Below, piece by piece: positions 8,903-18,782 of a stretch of 64,000 nt of DNA (the first letter of the stretch is position 1; each line of letters begins with the position of its first letter). Under the pieces are notes generated by a model that was not told the origin of the DNA, did not search any database, and was given only the letters and a program-made list of their open reading frames with translations. A program made the translations under genes and the position numbers. The stretch comes from [Pseudomonas] carboxydohydrogena (GTDB lineage: Bacteria > Pseudomonadota > Alphaproteobacteria > Rhizobiales > Xanthobacteraceae), in assembly GCF_029030725.1 (NCBI RefSeq), contig NZ_CP113162.1:2044501-2108500 (forward strand), read 5' to 3'.

Positions 8903-9994
8903 TCACCGCCCGGTCTTCACCTTCGTCCATAGCCGGTTGATGGCGCGCTGCATCGCGGGCGCGCGCGCGGTGATGATGAACAGCCGCCTCAATGTCGCCT
9001 CGTCCGGGTACACGCCGCGATCGTTCAACACTTTCGGATCGACGAGTTTCTGCGCGGCGAGATTGCCGCTGGCATAGCCGAGAAAGCTCGAATTCTTCGC
9101 CGCGACCTCCGGGCGGTACAGGTAATCGATCAGCGCGTAGGCTTCGTCGACATTCTTCGCATCGGATGGAATGGCGAGATTGTCGAAGAACATCTGCGCG
9201 CCCTCCTTCGGGATCGCATAGGCGATCTCGACACCGTTGTTCGATTCCGCCGCCCGCTTCTGCGCCTGCTTGATGTCGCCGGACCAGCCGACCGCGAGGC
9301 AGATTTCACCGGTGGCGAGCGCGCTGAGATATTCGGACGAATGGAATTTGCGGACATAGGGACGGATTTTCGCGACCGCCTCCGCCGCCTTTTCCAGATC
9401 CTCGCGCCGCGTCGAATTCGGATCGAGGCCGAGCCAGTTCAGCGCCGCCGGGAGAATGTCGTCGGCGGAATCCAGCATGTGGATGCCGCAATCCTTGAAC
9501 TTCGCGATCTTGTCGGGATTGAAGATCGTGTCCCAACTGTCGATCACCGCACCTGGACCGAGGATTTTACGCACCGCGCCCACATTGTAACCGATGCCTG
9601 TCGTACCCCACATGTAATTGGCGGCGTACAGATTGCCGGGGTCGTATTGCGCGAGATGGTTCGTCACCTCGGGCCAGGCATTGACGAGATTCGGCAACTT
9701 CGCCTTGTCGAGCTTCTGGAACACGCCGGCGACGATCTGGCGTTGCAGGAAATACGCCGTCGGCACCACGAGATCGTAGCCGGATTTCCCCGCGAGCAGC
9801 CGCGTCTCCAGCGTCTCGTTGGCGTCGAACGTGTCGTAGACCACCTTGATGCCGGTCTCTTTCGTGAAATCCTCCAGCACGCCGGGCGCCATGTAGCTCG
9901 ACCAGTTGTAGAAATTCACCACGCGCTCGGCCGCCTGCGCGGACGACACGACCAGTACTGTCGCAAGCATCAGGAAGGATTTTGGAATCTTCAT
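8903..9994 (-). CDS. PotF/PotD-like polyamine ABC transporter binding protein
   Basis: This 363-residue periplasmic protein begins with a Sec signal peptide ending near AQA (residues 20-22), followed by VVNFYNWSSYMAPGVLEDF, the typical start of PotF-type spermidine/putrescine binding proteins. A conserved MWGTTGIGYN segment and a PEVAAKNSSFLGYASGN segment near the C-terminus also match. No permease or ATPase genes lie next to it, so it must use a transporter encoded elsewhere, or the rest has been lost. It starts 3 bases after the aminotransferase gene on the same strand, so the two are cotranscribed. Confidence 0.85.
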   Translation of the reverse strand: MKIPKSFLMLATVLVVSSAQAAERVVNFYNWSSYMAPGVLEDFTKETGIKVVYDTFDANETLETRLLAGKSGYDLVVPTAYFLQRQIVAGVFQKLDKAKLPNLVNAWPEVTNHLAQYDPGNLYAANYMWGTTGIGYNVGAVRKILGPGAVIDSWDTIFNPDKIAKFKDCGIHMLDSADDILPAALNWLGLDPNSTRREDLEKAAEAVAKIRPYVRKFHSSEYLSALATGEICLAVGWSGDIKQAQKRAAESNNGVEIAYAIPKEGAQMFFDNLAIPSDAKNVDEAYALIDYLYRPEVAAKNSSFLGYASGNLAAQKLVDPKVLNDRGVYPDEATLRRLFIITARAPAMQRAINRLWTKVKTGR

Positions 9995-9997
9995 GCC

Positions 9998-11149
9998 CTA
10001 ACCCCGCAGCACGCGTGACAGCCGCTCAAGTGCGGTGTCGATGGTCGCATCCGATTTGGCGAAGCAAAGCCGCACCACCGAGCGTACCGGATTGTCCTCA
10101 TAGAACGGCGACACCGGAATCGACGCGACCTTGTGCTCCACCACAATGCGCTTGCAGAAATCCTCGTCGACCTCGTTGAGCTTGAGCGGCGCGAGATCGA
10201 TGTTGAGGAAATACGTTCCCTGCGACTCCAGTACCGGGAAACCGATGGACTTCAGGCCATCCGTCAGACGGTCGCGGCTGCGTTGCAGATCGCGCCGCAT
10301 CTCGTCGAAGAAGGCGTCCGGCTTGGACAAACCGTAAGCGACCGCCACCTGCAAGTTCGGCGCGGTGGTGAAGGCGAGAAACTGGTGCGCCTTGGCCAAC
10401 ACGCGCAGCAAATCCGGCGCGGCGCAGACAAACCCGACCTTCCAGCCGGTCAGCGCGAAGATCTTGCCCGCCGAGCCGATCTTCACCGTGCGCTCGCGCA
10501 TGCCGGGGATCGCGATCAGCGGAATGTGCGCGCGGCCGTCGAACACGACGTGCTCCCAGACCTCGTCGCAGATCGCGGCCGCATCGAATTCCTGACAAAA
10601 GCGCGCCAGCAATTCGAGGTCCTCGCGCGGATACACCACGGCGGCGGGGTTGAGCGGGTTGTTGAAGATCACGAATTTCGTCTTCGGCGTGAAGGCGGCA
10701 CGCAGCGCCTCCTCCGTCAATCGCCAGTGCGGCGGCTCCAGCCGCACGAAGCGCGGAATGCCGCCCGCGCGCCGGATCAGCGGCACATAGGCGTCGTAGA
10801 ACGGCTGGAACACCACGACCTCGTCGCCCTCACCAATGAGGCCGAGGATCGCGCCCGCCAGCGCCTCGGTCGCGCCGGAGGTCACCATCACCTCGGTCAT
10901 GGGGTCGAAGGCGACGCCGTGCCAATGCGCGTAGTGCGCGGAGATCGCGGCCCGCAGCTCCGGCAGGCCCATCATGGAGGGATACTGGTTGTAGCCATGC
11001 AATACTGCATCGGCGGCCTTGCGGCGGATGTCCTCCGGGCCCGCCGCTTCGGGAAAGCCCTGCCCGAGATTGATGGCGTCGTGATCGCGGGCGAGCTGCG
11101 ACATCACCTCGAAAATCGTCACCGGCAAATCAGAGAAAATCGTGCTCAT
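9998..11149 (-). CDS. class I/II PLP-dependent aminotransferase
   Basis: This 383-residue fold-type I aminotransferase carries the Schiff-base lysine K229 in KIGSAGKIFALTGWK. Other landmarks are the NNPLNPAA loop (about 163-170) and the PLP-contacting aspartate D195 in ICDEVWEH. It resembles the group annotated as methionine/aromatic (YbdL-like) or N-succinyldiaminopimelate aminotransferases; the amino donor cannot be decided from the sequence. It is followed after 3 bases by the polyamine-type binding protein and preceded by a rhodanese gene 45 bases upstream. Confidence 0.87.
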   Translation of the reverse strand: MSTIFSDLPVTIFEVMSQLARDHDAINLGQGFPEAAGPEDIRRKAADAVLHGYNQYPSMMGLPELRAAISAHYAHWHGVAFDPMTEVMVTSGATEALAGAILGLIGEGDEVVVFQPFYDAYVPLIRRAGGIPRFVRLEPPHWRLTEEALRAAFTPKTKFVIFNNPLNPAAVVYPREDLELLARFCQEFDAAAICDEVWEHVVFDGRAHIPLIAIPGMRERTVKIGSAGKIFALTGWKVGFVCAAPDLLRVLAKAHQFLAFTTAPNLQVAVAYGLSKPDAFFDEMRRDLQRSRDRLTDGLKSIGFPVLESQGTYFLNIDLAPLKLNEVDEDFCKRIVVEHKVASIPVSPFYEDNPVRSVVRLCFAKSDATIDTALERLSRVLRG

Positions 11150-11194
11150 ATCGCCCGCAAAAAGAGAACGATGGCCTCACGCGCAAGCGCGCCG

Positions 11195-11527
11195 CTAACC
11201 GCCAGTTTTGGTGGGGAGGCCCGCCGCTTTCCAGCCGATCATTCCGCCCATGAGGTGCATATTATAAGGCTTGCCGGCCGCCTGCGCGGCCAGAGAAGCC
11301 GCCACCGAGCGTTTCCCGGACCGGCAGGCGAACACAATGGTCTTGCCTGCGGGATCGGGCAGCGCGGAGGGATCGAAGCACGACAGCGGCATCGTCGCGC
11401 CCTCGGGATAGGCTTCCGCCGCGGTCTCGTTCGGCTCGCGCACGTCGATCAGCAGATAGCGCCCCTCGATAAGGCCCCTGGCCACCTCTTCGGGGGGCAA
11501 GTCGTGCACTGTGCTGGTATTGGGCAA
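11195..11527 (-). CDS. rhodanese-like sulfurtransferase domain protein
   Basis: This is a single rhodanese domain of 110 residues with the active-site loop CRSGKR, cysteine at position 68. Such proteins carry a persulfide on that cysteine and pass sulfur or help redox chemistry. I start it at a TTG (11527) because a GGAGG ribosome site lies five bases before it and because an in-frame extension upstream would run into the kup gene. A GTG at codon 7 is an alternative. It lies 86 bases after kup and 45 bases before the aminotransferase, all on the same strand. Confidence 0.78.
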   Translation of the reverse strand: MPNTSTVHDLPPEEVARGLIEGRYLLIDVREPNETAAEAYPEGATMPLSCFDPSALPDPAGKTIVFACRSGKRSVAASLAAQAAGKPYNMHLMGGMIGWKAAGLPTKTGG

Positions 11528-11613
11528 GGAGGCCTCCGCTGCGAAACAAGCCCGCGCAAACTCCTCTTTTGCAGCCTCAAAATCAAGACCGTCCAGCCGG
11601 AGTTTACCCCGGC

Positions 11614-13536
11614 TCAGATGGCGACCTGCGTTCCGATCTCGACCACGCGACCGGTCGGGATCTGGAAATGGTCGGTGGCGTCGTTGGCCGAACGGCTCAT
11701 CGCGATGAACAGCCGGTCCTGCCACAGCGGCATGCTGGATTGCGCGGCCGGTTTCAGCAGGCGCCGCGACAGGAAGAACGAGGTCGCCATGATGTCGAAC
11801 TGCCAGCCGAGCTTGCGCGCGATCCCAAGCGCCTTCGGAATATTCGGCGATTCCATGAACCCGAAACGCAACGTGACGCGGGCGAAGGTTTCTCCCACCT
11901 TGTCTATCCGCACGCGCTCGTCGGGGTGAACACGCGGCATACGCGCCACCTCGACCGTCAGAATGACGTTCTTCTCGTGCAGCACCTTGTAGTGCTTGAG
12001 GCTATGCATCAGCGCGGTTGGTGCCAGCGCCGCATTGCTGGTCAGAAACACCGCCGTGCCGGGAACGCGCTGCGGCGGCTTTTTCTCCAGCATCCCCACG
12101 AGGTCTTCCAGCGGGATTTCCTGCTTGTGGGATTTCTCGAACAGGATCTTGCTGCCCCTGCGCCACGTATACATCAGCAGCATCACGACGCCACCGATCG
12201 CCAGCGGCACCCAGCCGCCCTCGAACACCTTGAGCATGTTCGCGGCGAGGAAGGTGAGGTCGAACAGCAGGAAAGGCGCCATCAAAAGAGCGGCCGCGAA
12301 CGGGCTCCATTTCCACACCCGCCAGATCACGATGAAGCCCATCATGCCGGTCACGACCATGGTGCCCGTCACCGCGATGCCGTAGGCGGACGCCAGGGCG
12401 CTCGACGAGCGGAACAGCATCACCAGCAGCAGCACGGCGATGAACAACAGGCGATTGAGGCGCGGGATATAAATCTGCCCGGCATGGCTCGCCGAGGTAT
12501 GGCGAATCTCGAACCGCGGCAGCAGCCCGAGTTGCACCGCCTGCTGGGTCAGCGAATACGCGCCGGTAATCACGGCCTGGCTCGCGATCACCGTCGCCAC
12601 CGTCGCCAGCACCACCATCGGCACCAGCGCCCAGTCCGGAAACATCAGGAAGAACGGATTCTGCACGGCGGCCGGATTGCTCATCACCATCGCCGCCTGC
12701 CCGAGATAGTTCAGCGCCAGCGACGGCAGCACGATCGCAAGCCATGTGATCCGGATCGGCGATTTGCCGAAATGGCCGAGATCCGCGTAAAGCGCTTCCG
12801 CGCCCGTCACGGCGAGAAACACCGCGCCGAGCGTGACAAGGCCGATGACGCCATGCTCCAGCAGGAATTCGAGCGCGAGCAGCGGATTGAGCGCCAGAAA
12901 CACCTGCGGCGCTTTCGCAATCGGCGGGATCGCGGCAATGCCGATCACCGCGAACCACAGGCACATCAGGGGGCCGAAAAATGCGGCGACCCGCGCGGTG
13001 CCGCGCGACTGCACCGCGAATAGTGCTGCGAGAATGATGACGGTGAGCGGCACGATATAGGGGTCGAGTGCTTCGGTCGCGAGCTTCATGCCTTCGATGG
13101 CGGAAAGGACCGACAGCGCGGGCGTGATGACGGCATCGCCATAGAACAGCGCGCCGCTGATAATGCCGAGCAGGATCAGCCCCCCGCCCGCCGTGCCGAG
13201 CGCGCGTTGCGCCAACGCCATCAGCGCGAGCGTGCCGCCCTCCCCGTTGTTGTCGGCGCGCAGCAGGATAACGACGTATTTCAGCGTCACCACCACGATC
13301 AGCGTCCAGAGGATCAGCGACAGAACGCCCAGCACGATACCGGGCTGGATGGAGCCGGTCCCGGCGGCGGCATTGATCGCCTCGCGGAAGGCGTACAGCG
13401 GCGAGGTGCCGATGTCGCCGTAGACGACGCCGATGGAACCCAGCATCAGCGCCTTGTATGACGCCGTGGAGTGCGCCTGCCCATAGCCTTCCACCGCCGG
13501 CGTTTCCGCGGCGGAGACCGATATGTCACTTGTCAT
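11614..13536 (-). CDS. kup: Kup potassium uptake transporter, downstream copy
   Basis: This 640-residue K+/H+ symporter of the Kup/HAK/KT family has about twelve transmembrane segments and a soluble C-terminal third. The N-terminal signature [20 protein letters not shown] and the later [14 protein letters not shown] segment are typical. It lies 130 bases downstream of a second kup gene (13667-15568). The two proteins align over nearly their whole length, including the same C-terminus ([15 protein letters not shown]), so this is a tandem duplication or a very old pair kept together. Confidence 0.93.
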   Translation of the reverse strand: MTSDISVSAAETPAVEGYGQAHSTASYKALMLGSIGVVYGDIGTSPLYAFREAINAAAGTGSIQPGIVLGVLSLILWTLIVVVTLKYVVILLRADNNGEGGTLALMALAQRALGTAGGGLILLGIISGALFYGDAVITPALSVLSAIEGMKLATEALDPYIVPLTVIILAALFAVQSRGTARVAAFFGPLMCLWFAVIGIAAIPPIAKAPQVFLALNPLLALEFLLEHGVIGLVTLGAVFLAVTGAEALYADLGHFGKSPIRITWLAIVLPSLALNYLGQAAMVMSNPAAVQNPFFLMFPDWALVPMVVLATVATVIASQAVITGAYSLTQQAVQLGLLPRFEIRHTSASHAGQIYIPRLNRLLFIAVLLLVMLFRSSSALASAYGIAVTGTMVVTGMMGFIVIWRVWKWSPFAAALLMAPFLLFDLTFLAANMLKVFEGGWVPLAIGGVVMLLMYTWRRGSKILFEKSHKQEIPLEDLVGMLEKKPPQRVPGTAVFLTSNAALAPTALMHSLKHYKVLHEKNVILTVEVARMPRVHPDERVRIDKVGETFARVTLRFGFMESPNIPKALGIARKLGWQFDIMATSFFLSRRLLKPAAQSSMPLWQDRLFIAMSRSANDATDHFQIPTGRVVEIGTQVAI

Positions 13537-13666
13537 GAAAGGGGTGCCTCAACGCCGAGCAGCAGCGAAAACGGCCAGCGCTATACGCCTCGGCCATGGG
13601 GATAGCAAGTCGTCCCGATGGCAAAAAAAGCGGCAAACGCAATAATATTATATCGTGACTTCGGCC

Positions 13667-15568
13667 CTAGATCGTGACTTGCGTTCCGACCTCGACCACG
13701 CGGCCGGTCGGAATCTGGAAATAGTCGGTCGCGTCGTTGGCCGACTTGCTCATCGCGATGAACAGGTGATCCTGCCACAGCGGCATGCTGGATTGCGCGG
13801 CTGGTTTCAGCGAGCGGCGCGACACGAAGAACGATGTCGCCATGATGTCGAACTGCCAGCCGAGCTTGCGGGCGATCGCCAGCGCCTTCGGCACGTTCGG
13901 CGTTTCCATGAAACCGAAATTCAGCCGCACGATGGAGAATTTTTCGCTGATGCCCTCGTACTCGACGCGGTCGATCGGATCGACGCGCGGGGTCGTGGCG
14001 GTGCGGATGGTGAGGATGACGTTGTGTTCGTGCAGCACCTTGTTGTGCTTCAGATTATGCAGAAGCGCCGTCGGCACGAACTCCGGATCGCTGGTGAGGA
14101 ATACGGCCGTTCCTTTCACGATATACGGCGGGCGCTTCTCGAGACTCTTGATGAGATCGCGTAACGGCACTTCGGTGCGGCGGGTCTTGTTCAACAGGAT
14201 TGCGGTGCCGCGCCGCCAGGTCCAGATCATCGCGACAAGGCAGAGGCCGAACAAAAGCGGCACCCACGCGCCTTCAAACAGCTTCAACAGATTGGCGATG
14301 AAAAAGCTGGTGTCCACGAACACGAGCGGAGCGATCAGCGCCGCCGCCATTGCCGCGCGCCAGTTCCACAGCTTCCACACCACGATGAAGCCCATGATGC
14401 CGTCCGCGACCATGGTGGTGGACACGGCGATGCCGTAGGCCGAGGCCAACCCGCTCGACGTGCGGAACAGGCCGACCAGCAACAGCACGCCGATCAGCAG
14501 CAGCGTGTTGACGCGCGGCAGATAGATCTGCCCGGCATGCGTCTCCGACGTATAGCGAACCTCGAAGCGCGGCAGCAGGCCGAGCTGGATCGCCTGCCGG
14601 GTCAGCGAGAACGCGCCGGTGATGACGGCCTGGCTGGCGATCACGGTCGCCGCGGTCGCCAGGATAATCACGGGCACCAGCAAGAACGGCGGCACCATGC
14701 GGTAGAAGGTGTTGTCGATGGTCTCGGGATGCGCGAGCAGCATCGCGCCCTGCCCGAAATAATTGATCAGCAGCGCGGGCAGCACGAAGAACAGCCATGC
14801 CGACTGAATCGACTTGCGCCCGAAATGGCCGAGGTCGGCATACAGCGCTTCGCCGCCCGTGACGCAGAGGAACACGGCGCCAAGCGTCACGAGGCTGATC
14901 TCGCCATGCGTGAGCATGAACGACACCGCGTAATAAGGATTGATCGCGGCGAGCACCGTCAGATCGTCGGCGATGTGGTACGCGCCGAGCAGCGCCAGCG
15001 AGGCAAACCACACCATCATCACCGGGCCGAACGCCGCCGCGATCCGCTGCGTGCCGCTGCTCTGCACCGCAAACAGGACCACGAGGATCAGCACCGTCAG
15101 CGGCACCACGTAATGCTCGAATTCGGGCGCGGCGAGTTTCAGACCTTCGACAGCCGACAGCACCGAGATCGCCGGCGTGATCATCGAATCGCCGAGGAAC
15201 ATCGCGGCTCCGACCACGCCCAGCGCGAGCAGCACCCAGGTCTGGCGGCCGAGCGCGCGCTGCCCGAGCGCCATCAGCGACAGTGTGCCGCCCTCGCCGT
15301 TGTTGTCGGCGCGCAGCAGCAGCAGCACGTACTTCGCCGTCACCACGATGAACAGCGCCCAGAGAACCAGCGACAGCACGCCCAGCACGATCGGCCGGGT
15401 AATCATCCCTGCGCCGGCCGCATTATGCGCGGCTTCGCGAAACGCATAGAGCGGCGAGGTGCCGATGTCGCCGAACACCACCCCGATGCTGCCGAGGGTC
15501 AAGCGCCAGGAGCCGTCAGGGGGAGCGGCCTCGTGAGGGAGGTCGGTGGGCGGTTCGATAGAAGTCAT
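13667..15568 (-). CDS. kup: Kup potassium uptake transporter, upstream copy
   Basis: This is the second Kup-family transporter, 633 residues, with the family start [20 protein letters not shown] and the conserved [18 protein letters not shown] segment. Like its neighbour it has about twelve membrane segments and a C-terminal cytoplasmic domain. The two differ mainly in the N-terminal tail and in loops. The promoter probably lies in 15569-15729, which is AT-richer than its surroundings. Two Kup copies could allow different affinities or expression; nothing in the sequence decides this. Confidence 0.93.
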   Translation of the reverse strand: MTSIEPPTDLPHEAAPPDGSWRLTLGSIGVVFGDIGTSPLYAFREAAHNAAGAGMITRPIVLGVLSLVLWALFIVVTAKYVLLLLRADNNGEGGTLSLMALGQRALGRQTWVLLALGVVGAAMFLGDSMITPAISVLSAVEGLKLAAPEFEHYVVPLTVLILVVLFAVQSSGTQRIAAAFGPVMMVWFASLALLGAYHIADDLTVLAAINPYYAVSFMLTHGEISLVTLGAVFLCVTGGEALYADLGHFGRKSIQSAWLFFVLPALLINYFGQGAMLLAHPETIDNTFYRMVPPFLLVPVIILATAATVIASQAVITGAFSLTRQAIQLGLLPRFEVRYTSETHAGQIYLPRVNTLLLIGVLLLVGLFRTSSGLASAYGIAVSTTMVADGIMGFIVVWKLWNWRAAMAAALIAPLVFVDTSFFIANLLKLFEGAWVPLLFGLCLVAMIWTWRRGTAILLNKTRRTEVPLRDLIKSLEKRPPYIVKGTAVFLTSDPEFVPTALLHNLKHNKVLHEHNVILTIRTATTPRVDPIDRVEYEGISEKFSIVRLNFGFMETPNVPKALAIARKLGWQFDIMATSFFVSRRSLKPAAQSSMPLWQDHLFIAMSKSANDATDYFQIPTGRVVEVGTQVTI

Positions 15569-15729
15569 GAAGTGAGAAAAACGCCTTGATGATCATTCGC
15601 CGCGGGCGGCCTGGATGGGCGATCAGCGGCGACCGTATAACACCGCTCTGCCTCCCTGCCCAAGGCATGAAGCAGGGAACTCACACCAAGGTAATATGGT
15701 AGCTAATTAAACTTTAGTTGCATCAGCCG

Positions 15730-16557
15730 TCAGGGCTTCAAATCCGGCGGCAGAGGCGGATCTTCCCGCATCAGGGTGATGGTTACGCGGCGGTTGGCGG
15801 CCAGCGAGGGATCGTCCGGAAACAGCGGCTCACTGTCCGCCTTGCCGGAGACCGAGAAGATATGGGTGCCTGGCAGCCCCGCCCGCTCCAGAATCTGGCG
15901 CACCGCATTGGCGCGGTCGGCGGAGAGATCGAAGGCATCATAGCCGGGGCGCGGCGAGGTGAAATCCGACGAGGTGTGGCCGACGATCGCCACCCGCAGC
16001 GGCGACTGCCGCAGCGGCGCCGCCAGCTTGCGGATCAGCATGCGCGTGCGTTCATACGGCTCGCGCGAGCCTTCCGCGAACATCGAGCGGCCATCCTGAT
16101 CGACGATTTCGAGGTTGAGGCCCTGCTTGGTCTCCTCGAACATGATGTGCTTGGACAGCTCCGTCATCTCCGGCATGTCCTGCAAGGCCTGCCGCAACGA
16201 GGCCGACGCCAGCGCGAACTCGCGGTCGGTCTTGATGCGGACGCCGTAAAGCTTGGCCTGTTCCTTCTCATCCGGCGACGGCGTATTGGACGCCTCCTCC
16301 GGCGGAATGTGATCGATATTCTTCAGCTTGGGCCGCGTCGGCAGGCCGTCGGTTTCGATCACCCCCGAATAGCGCGCGTTGGCCACGCCGAAAGCCTCGC
16401 GCATCGAGCCCGCGACGATCTTCAGCTTGGTCTGGTCCTGATTGGAAAACGCGACCAGCATGACGAAGAAGCTCATCATCAGGCCCATCAGGTCGGCGAA
16501 GGTCACGAACCAGCCGTGTCCTCCCCCATGGGCCTCGCCGCGTTTTTTCTTGGCCAT
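15730..16557 (-). CDS. motB: MotB-type stator protein
   Basis: This 275-residue protein has one N-terminal transmembrane helix with the ion-carrying aspartate D22 (FVTFADLMGLMMSFFVML) and a C-terminal OmpA/MotB peptidoglycan-binding domain (VGHTSSDFTSPRPGYDAFDLSAD split by conserved positions). It anchors a stator unit to the cell wall. The basic N-terminus MAKKKRG is typical of MotB. It follows motA after 30 bases on the same strand. No other flagellar gene is in this window, so its partner rotor is encoded elsewhere or the pair powers another device. Confidence 0.87.
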   Translation of the reverse strand: MAKKKRGEAHGGGHGWFVTFADLMGLMMSFFVMLVAFSNQDQTKLKIVAGSMREAFGVANARYSGVIETDGLPTRPKLKNIDHIPPEEASNTPSPDEKEQAKLYGVRIKTDREFALASASLRQALQDMPEMTELSKHIMFEETKQGLNLEIVDQDGRSMFAEGSREPYERTRMLIRKLAAPLRQSPLRVAIVGHTSSDFTSPRPGYDAFDLSADRANAVRQILERAGLPGTHIFSVSGKADSEPLFPDDPSLAANRRVTITLMREDPPLPPDLKP

Positions 16558-16587
16558 GGTGCTGCCCCTGCCCCGTGCGGGCGCCGC

Positions 16588-17361
16588 TTACGCGGGCACC
16601 GGCTCGCCGGCTTCGTGCCGATGCTTTTCCGGCAGGTAAGCGAGCAGCATTTCGCGCACCAGAGTCGGGCTCTTGGCGTCGCGGATCATCAGGATGCCGT
16701 CGATGATGATGGTGCGGTTGGTTTCCTCATCCAGCAGCTTGCCGTGCAACTTGTCGGCGATCGGCAAGCAGAACAGGTTAGCGATCACCGCGCCGTACAG
16801 CGTCGCGAGCAACGCGGTCGCCATGTAGGGCCCGAGTTTGGAAGGATCGGTCATGTTGGCGAACATCTGCACCATGCCGATCAGCGTGCCGACCATGCCG
16901 AACGCGGGCGCGCAATCGCCCACTGCGCGATAGATCTTGCTGCCCTCGTCGAGATGCATCAGGAAATTGTCGCGATCCCGCTCGAGGTTGTCGCGAATGA
17001 AATCCATGTCGTAACCGTCGGCCACGTAGCGAATGCCCTTGGCCAGGAACGCGTCCGGCGTCTCCACCTTCTCGAGGCCGACCGGACCCTGCTTGCGTGC
17101 GATCTCGGCAACGCCGGCGAGTTCATCGACCAGACCGCGCGCGGTGGTGCGGCTCATGGTGAAAGCGTATTTCGCGCCGAGCGGCAGACCGTGCAGAATG
17201 GAGACCAGCGGAAAGCGGATCAGCGTCGCGGAAATCGAACCACCGAAAATGATGATCATGGCATGTTCGCTGATGAACATGTGCAGATCGCCGCCAGTCA
17301 ATATCAGCGCGACAATGACAATGCTGCCGGCGACGAGGCCGATGCTGGTGGTAATATCCAT
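16588..17361 (-). CDS. motA: MotA-type stator protein
   Basis: This 257-residue proton- or sodium-channel subunit has about four transmembrane segments and resembles the MotA/PomA family. I place the start at 17361 (MDITTSIGLVAG) because a GGAG ribosome site lies six bases before it; a GTG seven codons upstream is less likely. The conserved GMVGTLIGMVQMF segment and the ATALLATLYGAVIANLF segment form the membrane helices that line the channel with MotB. It is the first gene of the motA-motB pair. Confidence 0.87.
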   Translation of the reverse strand: MDITTSIGLVAGSIVIVALILTGGDLHMFISEHAMIIIFGGSISATLIRFPLVSILHGLPLGAKYAFTMSRTTARGLVDELAGVAEIARKQGPVGLEKVETPDAFLAKGIRYVADGYDMDFIRDNLERDRDNFLMHLDEGSKIYRAVGDCAPAFGMVGTLIGMVQMFANMTDPSKLGPYMATALLATLYGAVIANLFCLPIADKLHGKLLDEETNRTIIIDGILMIRDAKSPTLVREMLLAYLPEKHRHEAGEPVPA

Positions 17362-17577
17362 GAAGTACTCCGACGCGCACAACGGCCATTCTGAGCCGCG
17401 TTTGCAAACCGTAGCGTCGGCGCGATTAAATTCGCGTAAAACTTACGAAACATCGGGAGCAAAAGACCTCACGCTCCGCGCGAGAGGCCGCCATACGCGG
17501 CGGCTCGCGCCATCGTGGTTAATAATTTGAAAAGATCGCCGGTGTAATCTTTGAAGGATCAACCGCCGAGAACTGAA

Positions 17578-17790
17578 ATGACTGCGATCAGCAATTCCAT
17601 TTCCTCGCAGGCCACCCTGGCTCAGGCCCAGGCCAAGCTTGCCGCGGACCAGGCCGCCAAGGCCGATGAAGCCACGATCAAGGCCGATCAGAAGGCCGTC
17701 GACGAAGCCCAGCAGGCTTCCCAACAGACCGCCACCTCGTCGCAAGGCGGCGGCGCAGCCCCGGCGGGCGGTGTGAATATCACCGCCTGA
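17578..17790 (+). CDS. small Ala/Gln/Lys-rich protein, hypothetical
   Basis: This 70-residue protein is almost entirely alanine, glutamine, lysine, aspartate and serine. The central part (residues 15-45, LAQAQAKLAADQAAKADEAT and following) should be a long amphipathic helix or coiled coil, followed by a Gly/Ala-rich tail. It has no signal peptide, membrane segment or cysteine. I use the ATG at 17578 rather than an upstream TTG. It resembles short coiled-coil proteins seen in other Rhizobiales but I know no function. It converges on pssA. Confidence 0.55.
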   Translation: MTAISNSISSQATLAQAQAKLAADQAAKADEATIKADQKAVDEAQQASQQTATSSQGGGAAPAGGVNITA

Positions 17791-17806
17791 CAGTCATCTG
17801 GCGAAA

Positions 17807-18691
17807 TCAGTTCAGCCGCGTCGGCCGGTCGGAGGTTTCCGAATCCGATGGCGGCGCGAACGCCGGCTCCGGCCCAGTGGCGGAAGCAACGCCCTGCCCC
17901 GCGCCCTGCTGCGCGCGGAAGGCCCGTTCCTGCTTGCGGAAAGCAGCCCAGCTGATCGGCAGCGCGGCGAGGTAGATCAGCGATCCGACACTCAGCACGT
18001 ACCACGGGTAGCTGATGAGCACGGCGATAAACAACACCGCGAAGATCACCAGCGGCACGGCCCCTTCCGGCGACACCCGCGCGCCGAGCTTCTTGCCGGA
18101 ATAGACCGGCAGCCGCGACACCATCAGGAACGCCATGGTCAGCGTGAAGATCAGGATGATCGTCGTCGGCAGTTGCGGCAGCCCGATCAGCACCAGATAC
18201 ATCGGCAAAAGGACACAGAGCGCGCCAAGGGGCGCCGGCACGCCGGTGAAATAATTCGCCGCGAACGGCAGATCGCTCGGCTGGTCGATCTGCGTGTTGA
18301 AGCGTGCGAGCCGCAGGCAGCTACTGATCGCGAAGATGATCGCGGCGATCCAGCCGACATTGTTGAAGTCGTGCAACTGCCAGAAATACAAGATCAGCGC
18401 CGGGGTGACGCCGAAATTCACGAAATCGGCGAGACTGTCGAGTTCGGCTCCGAAGCGCGACTGCCCCTTGATCATCCGCGCCACGCGGCCGTCGATGCCG
18501 TCGAGAATGGCCGCGAACACGATCGCGCCGAGCGCCAGCTCGTTGCGTCCCTCGATCGACATGCGAATGGCGGACAGGCCCGCGCACAGCGCCAGAAGCG
18601 TGATGACGTTTGGCACCAGCACCCGCACCGGAATGGAGCCGAACCGGCGGCGTTGCATATCGGGCTGGTCGGAATGGGGAAACATGCTCAT
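17807..18691 (-). CDS. pssA: CDP-diacylglycerol-serine O-phosphatidyltransferase
   Basis: This 294-residue membrane enzyme makes phosphatidylserine from CDP-diacylglycerol and serine. It carries the complete CDP-alcohol phosphatidyltransferase motif: DG, two residues, AR, eight residues, G, three residues, D, three residues, D (in DGRVARMIKGQSRFGAELDS and the next residues). About eight hydrophobic segments follow, and the C-terminal tail is a Pro/Ser-rich extension. It is encoded 91 bases downstream of psd on the same strand, so the two steps to phosphatidylethanolamine are made together. Confidence 0.92.
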   Translation of the reverse strand: MSMFPHSDQPDMQRRRFGSIPVRVLVPNVITLLALCAGLSAIRMSIEGRNELALGAIVFAAILDGIDGRVARMIKGQSRFGAELDSLADFVNFGVTPALILYFWQLHDFNNVGWIAAIIFAISSCLRLARFNTQIDQPSDLPFAANYFTGVPAPLGALCVLLPMYLVLIGLPQLPTTIILIFTLTMAFLMVSRLPVYSGKKLGARVSPEGAVPLVIFAVLFIAVLISYPWYVLSVGSLIYLAALPISWAAFRKQERAFRAQQGAGQGVASATGPEPAFAPPSDSETSDRPTRLN

Positions 18692-18782
18692 GGCCCTTTA
18701 TATGGGGAATACCCCACCCCGCCAACATAACTTGAAGCCATGCGTGAGGCTGCGGCTCTCCCGCAATCGCATGGCGACAAGG

